In this document: positions 8,222-16,200 of the stretch, in pieces
How positions within the stretch are numbered: the stretch's first letter is position 1
Layout of the letters: every line of letters starts with the position of its first letter
Origin: Rhizobium sp. 18065
Lineage (GTDB): Bacteria; Pseudomonadota; Alphaproteobacteria; Rhizobiales; Rhizobiaceae
Assembly: GCF_902706095.1 (NCBI RefSeq)
Contig: NZ_CACSJP010000010.1
Coordinates: 117,989-181,988, forward strand
Direction of reading: 5' to 3'
DNA length: 64,000 nt
The notes under the pieces: generated by a model
Told to the model about the DNA's origin: nothing
What the model saw: the letters and a program-made list of their open reading frames with translations, nothing else
Databases searched by the model: none
Translations under genes and position numbers: made by a program

Positions 8222-8253
8222 TCGGAATTTCCTGCCGAAATCGGGTTATAAAG

Positions 8254-8281
8254 TCAGGCCGGCGGGTGACCGCCGGCCTGA
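8254..8281. terminator. Bidirectional terminator between the small stress gene and the DUF475 gene
   Basis: A perfect 12-bp stem (TCAGGCCGGCGG, loop GTGA, CCGCCGGCCTGA) lies between two converging genes, 33 nt after the plus-strand stop and 22 nt from the minus-strand stop. The minus-direction exit is T-rich (CTTTATAA). Confidence 0.7.
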
Positions 8282-8303
8282 TTGAGTCCGGGTCTTTTAA
8301 CAA

Positions 8304-9410
8304 TCAGATATTGTCGGCAACCGCTTCATGGGCCATCCGCGCCTCTTCCTCGCGTTCCCGCCTGTTGTAGCGGATCGAGGACCAGAGCGAGACACCGATC
8401 AGGCCTGCGCCGCCCAAGCCGGTAATCACTTCGGGGATGTGTGCCAGCGTCTGGAAATACATGATCACCGAGAGGATCAGGATGGCGTAGAACGCGCCGT
8501 GTTCCAGATAGCGATATTCCGCCAGCGTGCCCTTTTCCACCAGCATGATGGTCATCGAGCGCACATACATCGCGCCGATACCAAGGCCGATCGCGATGAC
8601 GAAGAGGTTCTGCGTCAGGGCGAAGGCGCCGATCACGCCGTCGAAGGAGAAGCTGGCATCGAGCACTTCCAGATAGATGAAGGCGCCGAGGCCACCCTTG
8701 GCCGCTTCACTCATCGCCTTTTGCGAGGCATCCAGGAGCCCGCCCAGCACTTCGACCGCAAGGAATGTCACCAGGCCATAGATGGCCGAGTAGACAAAGG
8801 TGGTCGCCTCTTCACCTTCCAGAAGGTTGGAGAAGATCAGGATCAGGATCAGGACAAAGGCGATCTCGATGCCCTTGATCGAGGCCGAGCGCGCCATGTG
8901 CTTTTCGATGACCTCGATCCAGTGCACGTCCTTCTCGTGATTGAAGAAGTAGGTCAGGCCGACCATCATCAGGAAGGTGCCGCCGAAGGCCGCGATCGGG
9001 AGATGGGCGTCGTTCATGATGCGGGCATATTCGGCCGGCTCGCGGGCTGCCAGGATCACAGCCTCGATCGGTCCGATCTTCGCCGCGATCACGACGATGA
9101 GCAGCGGAAACACGATGCGCATGCCGAAGACGGCGATAATGATGCCCCAGGTCAGGAAGCGATGCTGCCAGACGGGCGTCATGTCTTTCAGCTTGTTGGC
9201 ATTGACGATCGCGTTGTCGAAAGACAGCGAGATTTCCAGAACGGCGAGCACCGCGCAGATAAAGAAGACAGTCGCCATACCGCCGATCGTACCGGTCGAT
9301 TGCCAGCCCAGTACGCCACCAAGGACGAGGCCGAGGAAGGTGACGATGAAGGCCCAGCGGAAGTAACCCAGGGTGCTGGTGCCGCTTTTGAGTGAGAGGG
9401 GAGCGTTCAT
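8304..9410 (-). CDS. DUF475 / TerC-like integral membrane protein
   Basis: A 368-residue protein with about nine membrane helices. It shows the acidic intramembrane motifs of the TerC/DUF475 group: VLEISLSFDNAIVNANKLKDM near residues 60-80 and LEVLDASFSFDGVIGAFAL near 235-255. Related TerC-type proteins export metal ions, especially manganese, during protein secretion, and by analogy this may be a metal exporter. GAAGGAGA precedes the ATG at 9410; an in-frame upstream extension has no membrane-protein character and is left out. A long structured leader stands upstream. Confidence 0.85.
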   Translation of the reverse strand: MNAPLSLKSGTSTLGYFRWAFIVTFLGLVLGGVLGWQSTGTIGGMATVFFICAVLAVLEISLSFDNAIVNANKLKDMTPVWQHRFLTWGIIIAVFGMRIVFPLLIVVIAAKIGPIEAVILAAREPAEYARIMNDAHLPIAAFGGTFLMMVGLTYFFNHEKDVHWIEVIEKHMARSASIKGIEIAFVLILILIFSNLLEGEEATTFVYSAIYGLVTFLAVEVLGGLLDASQKAMSEAAKGGLGAFIYLEVLDASFSFDGVIGAFALTQNLFVIAIGLGIGAMYVRSMTIMLVEKGTLAEYRYLEHGAFYAILILSVIMYFQTLAHIPEVITGLGGAGLIGVSLWSSIRYNRREREEEARMAHEAVADNI

Positions 9411-9789
9411 GCACGGATCTCCTTCGCAAGAGAGAGAGACGTGCAGGAATGGGGGGAGTGGACGTCGCGCAACGCAGTTCGCGCACACGCAAAGAGCATG
9501 ATCCAAGTGTTCATTTGTTTTGAATCCGCCGGCTTGTCTTGCTGGCGGTACCGACATCACGAGAGCGCCGTAAAACTCTCGCCAGAGGGGCCCGGCACCA
9601 GGTTCGACGGCGACGAGCCTTAGGCCTCGTCGCGCGATGCCACTTGTCTGCGAATATGTATTAAACGTCAAGTGCTGCGGCGGTAGCGCGTATGTTCAGA
9701 CATTGGCGCTGATCGCTAACGATGAACAATATCGAGCGCGATCTGATACACATGGACTGTGCTTTTCTCGCTGAGGTTGGAGGATTCAG
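9411..9789. other. 379-nt divergent gap with strong hairpins; possible structured leader of the DUF475 gene
   Basis: No gene was seen. Two secondary-structure elements stand out. One is a perfect 8-bp hairpin GCGACGAG/CTCGTCGC at 9610-9633. The other is a set of overlapping alternatives at 9542-9585, where CTGGCG can pair with CGCCAG, or CGAGAG with CTCTCG, but not both fully. AGACAAG repeats (minus strand) flank the second set. Because TerC-like genes are often preceded by the manganese riboswitch (yybP-ykoY), I looked for its GGGGAGUAG loop and did not find it. Confidence 0.4.
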
Positions 9790-10227
9790 ATGGATGATCC
9801 GAAGATGTTTGACAGTACTCGGTTCCTCGACGCCCAGACGCCGGTATTGGAAACCGTCATGGCTGAACTCAGTGCCGGACGAAAACAAAGTCACTGGATG
9901 TGGTTCGTCTTTCCGCAATTGCGGGGACTTGGACTTTCACCAACGTCGCTGCACTACAGTCTGGCCTCTGTCGCCGAGGCTCAGAACTATCTGGGTCATG
10001 CCCAGCTCGGGCCGCGGCTGGTTGATTGCACGAGGCTGCTGCTGTCGATCGAGGGCCGTTCGTTGGGCCAGATTTTCGGCTCTCCGGATGATCGCAAGTT
10101 CCAGTCCTGCATGACCCTGTTCTCTCTTGCGGCTCCGGACGAACGTGGTGCGATATTTCGCCAGGCTCTGGATCGGTATTGCGGTGGCAGGCTCGATCAT
10201 CGTACGCTGGAAATCCTGTCGCTTTAG
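9790..10227 (+). CDS. DUF1810 family protein
   Basis: A 145-residue soluble protein that matches DUF1810, with the signature KQSHWMWFVFPQLRGLG near residues 32-48 and DDRKFQSCMTLF near 100-111. The function of the family is not established; some members carry a misleading calpastatin label. GGAGGATTC precedes the ATG. The gene ends 4 nt inside the opposed OsmC-like gene. No membrane segments or signal peptide are seen. Confidence 0.85.
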   Translation: MDDPKMFDSTRFLDAQTPVLETVMAELSAGRKQSHWMWFVFPQLRGLGLSPTSLHYSLASVAEAQNYLGHAQLGPRLVDCTRLLLSIEGRSLGQIFGSPDDRKFQSCMTLFSLAAPDERGAIFRQALDRYCGGRLDHRTLEILSL

Positions 10228-10640
10228 AATGTGCCGATCTCGATCACCGGTTTTGAGGCAAGACTGTTGCTGACGGTACAGATCTCTTCGGCCCGGTGGA
10301 TTACAAGTAACTGTTGTTGTGGCGTGAGATTGCCTCTGAAACGCATGACGACGTGAAAGCGGGCAATACGGGACGGACCATCGGTTGCCTTGTCCCCCGT
10401 TACCCTGGCCACAACTTCACTCAGGCTATCCGCCAGACCGAACTCCCGCGCTGCAATGCGTGCGCTCATGGTCAGACATGCGGCCAGGGCGGCGTGTAAC
10501 AGGTCAATGGGATTAAAGCCCGGTTGGGATGCCCCCGTGGCTATGTCGATGGCTCCACCTGTCTCGGATAGGACATGCGGGAAACCGGTGTGCCCAAGTG
10601 TTGCCGTTGCGCCGACAGGTCGCGTCTTCAGTCCTGGCAC
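10224..10640 (-). CDS. OsmC-family protein
   Basis: About 138 residues of the OsmC/YhfA fold. The family features are FNPIDLLHAALAACLTMSARIAAREFG, with the active-site cysteine in AAC, and the late ICTVSNSL with the second cysteine. OsmC proteins reduce organic hydroperoxides using the two cysteines. The GTG at 10640 is preferred because CGGAG lies 8 nt upstream; a TTG at 10697 would add 19 residues with no clear family match. It converges on and overlaps the DUF1810 gene by 4 nt. Confidence 0.82.
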   Translation of the reverse strand: MPGLKTRPVGATATLGHTGFPHVLSETGGAIDIATGASQPGFNPIDLLHAALAACLTMSARIAAREFGLADSLSEVVARVTGDKATDGPSRIARFHVVMRFRGNLTPQQQLLVIHRAEEICTVSNSLASKPVIEIGTF

Positions 10641-10724
10641 GTGATCACTCCGAGTTCCATTGCGACGGAAGGATAGAATGCCAGGAGCCGATGTCAAAAC
10701 GTGGATGCGGTTAGCCGGGTTATT

Positions 10725-11126
10725 CTAGATGTTGTTGCCGATCCTGGCTGTTCCGGTCTCGCCGTTGTCTCTCGTCCACTTCAGCTGCGTATCATCGATC
10801 CGCTGCAGTTCGAAGCACATGGGCGCACCCTTGTACCAGCTGGTGAACTGCTGACAGAGGCGGTCGCCATCGATCCACCATTTCCCGGTGTCTTTCGGCT
10901 TGGCGAAGCGGCCAAGGCCCAGGGCTTCGCCCGTCCCGTCAACCTGTCCATTGGGGCGGTAGTTGAGTGGAAACTCGCCGCCCATCGGCACGGCGAGATA
11001 GATACGCTTGCCGATGATATCGTCGCGGATATCGGCTGCGGTAAAGCGCTCGTTGGCCAAGGCGCTGGAGGTGCCAAGCGTCAGCATTGCGATTGCCATG
11101 ATGGTTGTGCAGATCGTGCCTTGCAT
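10725..11126 (-). CDS. Secreted periplasmic protein, possibly DUF995-like
   Basis: A 133-residue protein with a clear signal peptide (about residues 1-24, cleavage after ALA) and a small beta-rich mature part. The pattern IGKRIYLAVP ... YRPNGQVDGTG ... GKWWIDGDRLCQQF ... MCFEL resembles the DUF995-type proteins of rhizobia, which carry a GxW core and two cysteines that could form a disulfide. GGGAGATC precedes the ATG. The function is unknown and the family match is from memory only. Confidence 0.65.
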   Translation of the reverse strand: MQGTICTTIMAIAMLTLGTSSALANERFTAADIRDDIIGKRIYLAVPMGGEFPLNYRPNGQVDGTGEALGLGRFAKPKDTGKWWIDGDRLCQQFTSWYKGAPMCFELQRIDDTQLKWTRDNGETGTARIGNNI

Positions 11127-11195
11127 CTGATGATCTCCCGTCCGAACCGGCTGCCTGAAACCGTTACGCTTGCATCGGGAGAATGGATCAGTCGC

Positions 11196-13283
11196 CTATG
11201 AGCGAATGAAGATATTGACGCTGGCTGCTCGACCATCAGCATCGATGACGGTCAGGGTGGATTGTCCGGTTCCCTCCGGTTGCCATTCCCCGGTGCGGCG
11301 GCGCGTCGATGTTTCCATCGGCTTGCCATTGGCCAGCCAGCGAAAAGGCGCGCGCCCGGCCTGCATTTTGACGATCAGCGGAAGGAAGGCTCCACTTGCG
11401 TCCTTGCCGAGTTCGATCTGGGCTCCTTCCGGGGGGTAGACGATCTGGGGCGGTCGCTCGCGGGTCGAGGTGGCAACGAGCCCGTTCGTCCCGGTCGAGA
11501 AGCGGCGCAGGCTGACCGGCAAGTCGGATTGGGCAAGACGTGCAGCACCGCCCGGTGCGCGGGGAAGGGGCGTCCCGGCGAGGCCCGACTTGGCAAAGGC
11601 TTCGAAGAGAACCGGTGCGGCAGTGGCATAGCCGGAAATCCCGGGGACGGCGGCATTGTCGGGGCGCCCGATCCAGACGCCCAGGACGTATTTTCCGTCA
11701 TAGCCGACCGACCAGGCGTCACGGTAGCCGTAGCTGGTGCCGGTTTTGTAGGCGATGCCGGCCGGTGGACTTCCGGCCGGCGGCAGGACGGCACCGAGGA
11801 TATCGGCGATATTCCACGCAGCCATGGGTTCGAAGAGAGGTTGTTCATCGAGAAGGGCGGCTTGCTCGCGGATACCGTCGCCCAGTTGCACAGGCTGGTC
11901 GCGATTGACGAGGCCGGCGTAAAGCTGGACGAGGTCCTTCAAGGTGATACCGACGCCGCCAAGCGCGATCGCCAGGCCCGGCGCCTCATTTGGCGGCAAC
12001 ACCGGCCTGACTTCCGCGCGGCGCATGCGGACCATCAGCCGCGACGGGCCGATACCGTCGAGCAGGCGCACGGCCGGCACGTTCAGCGACAGTTGCAGAG
12101 CCTGCCTTATGCTGACATCGCCCTGATAGTGCATGTCGAAGTTCTTTGGGCGATAGCCGAAGAAATCCGCCGGGCGGTCCTCGACAATGGTTTCCTGTGC
12201 CACCAGCCCCTGTTCAAAGGCGAGGCCGTAGATGAAGGGTTTCAGTGTCGAGCCAGGCGAGCGCTGGGCGCGGGTCATGTCGATCCAGCCGGAGCGGCTG
12301 GCGTCGAAATAGCTGGCGGCGCCGACTTCGGCGACAATCTCGCCGGTCGTGGCATCTGCCATGAGCAAGGCGAGCGAGACCTTCGGGTCGAGCTCGCGGA
12401 CAGCCTCGACCGCCACCTGCTCAAGCCTGGCCTGGACCGGGCGCAGGATCGTCGTCTGGTGCGCTTCGGCAAGCGGAGCCTTGCGGCGCGCGGCTTCGGC
12501 GAGATGAGCTGCAAAGGCTGGCAATTGCCGGCGCTGTCGCGGCAGTTCGGCGCCTGCGGCGAGGGCTACTTCGCTCTGCTCGAGCACCTTCGCCTCGGCT
12601 GCTCGATCGAGGACGCGTGCGCGGGCCTGCAAGGCCTGATCGGGGAAACGATCCGGCCGACGGCGTTCGGGAAGCTGAGGCAGGGCGACGAGAAGAGCCG
12701 CTTGCGCTGTCGTCAACCGTTTCGGCTCCTTGCCGAACCAGGCGAGGCTTGCGGCGCGCACACCCTCGAGATTGCCGCCATAGGGCGCGTGGGTCAGGTA
12801 CAGATCGAGGATCTGCTGTTTCGACAGACGGCGTTCCAGTTGCAGGGCACGGGCAATCTGGATCACCTTTGCCGTCAGCGAGCGTTCGCGCCGGGGCTCT
12901 ATCAGGCGTGCGACCTGCATGGACAGCGTCGAGGCACCGGAGACAATCCGACCATTGGTCAGCAATTGCCAGGCGGCGCGGCCGAGCGCCAACGGATCGA
13001 CACCGACATGGCGCTCGAAACGCCGATCCTCATAGGCGAGGAGCATGCGGATCAGAGCCGGATCGACGTCTTCGGTTGTCGTCTTCAGTCGCCATAGGCC
13101 ATCGCTGGTGGCAAAGGCACGCAGCAATTCGCCGTTGCGATCGAGGATTTCGGTGGACACCAGACGGGCCTGACCGATCGGTGGCGGATAAAGACGGTCG
13201 GCGGTGTCGAGCGCAAAGAGGGCCATGACCGTCACGCTGACGGTCATGGCCGATCCTACAGTCAAGGCGCGCCAGGTCGGCAT
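11196..13283 (-). CDS. pbpC: Penicillin-binding protein 1C
   Basis: A 695-residue bifunctional peptidoglycan synthase. An N-terminal signal anchor (about 8-25) is followed by the glycosyltransferase domain (EDRRFERHVGVDPLALGRA, GASTLSMQVARL), a transpeptidase domain with SPGSTLKPF (SxxK serine) and KTGTSYG, and a C-terminal BiPBP_C domain (last 90 residues). The ATG at 13283 overlaps the stop codon of the alpha-2-macroglobulin gene by one base (TGATG), so the two are translationally coupled. This pairing is conserved in many Gram-negative bacteria. Confidence 0.93.
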   Translation of the reverse strand: MPTWRALTVGSAMTVSVTVMALFALDTADRLYPPPIGQARLVSTEILDRNGELLRAFATSDGLWRLKTTTEDVDPALIRMLLAYEDRRFERHVGVDPLALGRAAWQLLTNGRIVSGASTLSMQVARLIEPRRERSLTAKVIQIARALQLERRLSKQQILDLYLTHAPYGGNLEGVRAASLAWFGKEPKRLTTAQAALLVALPQLPERRRPDRFPDQALQARARVLDRAAEAKVLEQSEVALAAGAELPRQRRQLPAFAAHLAEAARRKAPLAEAHQTTILRPVQARLEQVAVEAVRELDPKVSLALLMADATTGEIVAEVGAASYFDASRSGWIDMTRAQRSPGSTLKPFIYGLAFEQGLVAQETIVEDRPADFFGYRPKNFDMHYQGDVSIRQALQLSLNVPAVRLLDGIGPSRLMVRMRRAEVRPVLPPNEAPGLAIALGGVGITLKDLVQLYAGLVNRDQPVQLGDGIREQAALLDEQPLFEPMAAWNIADILGAVLPPAGSPPAGIAYKTGTSYGYRDAWSVGYDGKYVLGVWIGRPDNAAVPGISGYATAAPVLFEAFAKSGLAGTPLPRAPGGAARLAQSDLPVSLRRFSTGTNGLVATSTRERPPQIVYPPEGAQIELGKDASGAFLPLIVKMQAGRAPFRWLANGKPMETSTRRRTGEWQPEGTGQSTLTVIDADGRAASVNIFIRS

Positions 13284-16200
13284 CACTCGGCCACGGATAC
13301 GCTCATGTTGCCGGCCGCCGTGCGTGCCGACAACTGGGGACGATACATATCCTCGACCGATGCCGCCGGCAGGGCGAATGTGCCGGGCGATACGGCGCGC
13401 ACGACGTAAGCCAAGGTAATCTCGCTGTTGTCGTCGGCCTGGCGGTCGAGTGCGGCGACAAAACGATCGCTGCGGAATTCCAGATGGGCTGCCTGGGTTT
13501 GTCCGATCCAGTCGAAATTGGCGAGTGTTGCGCTGTCTACGAGGCTTGGATTGTCGATCTCGAAGCCTGCCGGCAGCAAGTCGGTGACCATCAGTTGGGC
13601 CGGCCAGTCATCGGACTCGGTCACGCTCAGGACAACGACATAGCGTTCGTTCTGCTGCGCTTCGGTGATGTTGGCTTCCTCGCCATCCAGCGTGTAGTAG
13701 GTGCGCGTAATGGCGAAGCCATCGCCGCCGGCGGCAGGTGCCTCCACCGGAGCCGCGACCGTGGTGATTGCGGCACTGACTGGATCATTGCTGCGGTTGG
13801 TCAGTGTCACCGGCGATTGCAGAAGCGCTTCACCCGGCATTGTCGCCGCATAGGCACCATCGCGGACACCGCCGTTGACCTCAAGTTTCAGACCTGCGTC
13901 GTCCTGCTGCAGCGCGCGGGCCGCAAGCAACATCCAGGTCTGCTCCTGCGTGCTGAGCACCTGCTTTTCGTTCCATTCATCAGCAACGAGCTTGGCAAGG
14001 ATCGGGACAACCGGCGGAACGGGGCGGCTTTCGGCGGCAAGGGCCAAAACACCGGCGCTGTCGCGCAGCTGCGAGCCGTAGTCCGAGCGGACGAAACTGA
14101 CCTTTGAGATGCGCGCCTGTTCCGACATGCCGACGGCATCGAGGAAGGTGCTGTTGGAGCGTTCCGCATCGCCATAGAGCGAAAGTGCCGCGGCCAGATG
14201 GGCTTTGGATAAGGGTGTCGGGAAGTCCTGCAGCATCGTGTCTGCATAATAACGCAGATCGCTCAGCGATGCCTTGCGGTTGCGGGCCAGCACATAGAGC
14301 GAATAGGAGATCTCATTGCCGCGGCTCTTGATGTCGGTGTCATAGGCGATGCGGTTCTGCAGGTTCTGCAGCGCCTGGACCAGCGCCTCTTCTGGCACGT
14401 CGAACTTCTTTTCGCGGGCACGGCTGAGGAAGTCGGTGACATAGGCGTCGAGCCAGAGGCTTTCCGAACCGGGAGCCCAGAGTCCGAAGGAGCCGCTGGA
14501 CGACTGGTAGGACAGCACGCGGAAGACCGCTTCCTGCACACGCTTGTTGATCGCCTCGTCTTCCGGCAGGCCGGAAAGCTTGGCGAGTTCGTCGAAATAG
14601 AGCAGCGGCAGGGCGCGGCTGGTCGTCTGTTCGGCGCAGCCATAGGGATAGCGGTCGAGTGCCATCAAGAGTGCCGGCACGTCGAAACTGGCGCGAGAAA
14701 CGTTGAGGCTGACGGACGCGTCCTGCAGGATGCTGTCGGCGAGCAGATCGCCGCTGACTGTCAGGCTCTGGCCGGGGGCAAGTGCCACGACCTGACGCTC
14801 GGTGATCGGCAGGGTCGAGGGGCGCACGGTCAGGTCAAGCGACTGGCTGACGGCAATACCATCAGCACCGGACAACGCGATATCGATCGCGCCCAGGCCT
14901 GGCGTTCCTGCTGTCAGCGGGATGGTCACGGTGGTGGTCTTGCCGGCCGTCAGCGCAACCTGCTGCGTCGCTCCCGACGGATCGACATCAACGGGCTCGT
15001 TGCTGCTGACGGCCAGTGTATAGTCGCCGGTCGGCGCATCGGTTGCGGCGATGTCGAGGCGCAGGTTGGCGCTGTCGCCGGGTGCTAGGAATTTCGGCAT
15101 GCTGGCGGTGACGACGACCGGATCGCGGATGACGACATCGGTTTCGGCGTGGCCGACGCCAGCCTTCGACCAGGCGACTGCCATGACACGGGCTGTGCCG
15201 TTAAACTGCGGGATGTCGAAGGAGACGATTGCCTTGCCGTCGGCATCGAGCTTTACCGGGCCAGAGAAGAAAGCGACCAGCTTTTCACGCGGCGGATTGC
15301 CGGACAAGGCAACCTGTCCGCCGTCGCCGCCTGTACGCAACCGTCCTGTTGCGCCAAGCGAGCCGTCGATCAGGCGGCCATAGAGGTCGCGCAGTTCGAG
15401 GCCGAGGCGGCGCTGGCCGAAATAATAGGTTTCCGGATCGGGTGCCTTGTAGCCGGTCAGGTTGAGAATGCCGACATCGACAGCGGCGACCATGACATAG
15501 GCTTCCTCGCCGATGCCTGCACCTGCAACCTCGATCGGGATGTCCAGCGGCTGGCGGGGGAGGGTTTTTTCTGGCGGTGTCAGTTTGACCGCCAGCTTGT
15601 CGGCGCCGGGATCGACGCTGAGCCAGGTGATGCCGATGGCGCGGGCGGGCATACGGCTTTCCTCGGCGTCGCCGGGACGGAACAGCGTGGCGGTGACATA
15701 GGAGCCGGCGCCAAAGTCGGCTGTGACCGGGATCTCGATTTCCGTGCCGCCGGCCGGAACGTCTGCCGTCTGTGATGTGACGAGGCTGTCGGTGCCGATG
15801 GTGACCAGAACCTGGCCGGCAAAACGCGGCGAGATCTTCAGCCGGGCTGTGTCGCCGATTGCATAGTTTTTCTTGTCGAGGCCAACTTCCAGCGCATCCG
15901 GGGTTTCCGTCGAGCTTGCAGAGACGAACCAGCCGGCATCGAATTCGGTACTGGAGGCCGCGCCATTGGCGCCCGCTTGCTCGATCTCGAGGCGGTGGCG
16001 ACCCCAGGCGACGGGAACGGAAAGCGCTGTGCCCTCAGCGGCGATGTCGATTGTGCCGTCGGCTACCTGCGTTGTCGTGGTGATCGGTTCGTAGCGCCAT
16101 GACGAGCCTTCGCGATACCATTGGTAGTTCTGTTCGAGCTTGACCAGCTTCCAGCGTGCTCCAGGCATGGCCTGTTTCTGGCCGTCTGGGCCCACCGCGA

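Noticed and set aside
9530..9660. yybP-ykoY manganese riboswitch upstream of the DUF475 gene
   Set aside because: GCAAGAC occurs, but the essential GGGGAGUAG loop is missing; reported instead as an unassigned structured leader.
11262..13097. 611-codon plus-strand reading opposite pbpC
   Set aside because: Shadow frame of a confidently identified gene.
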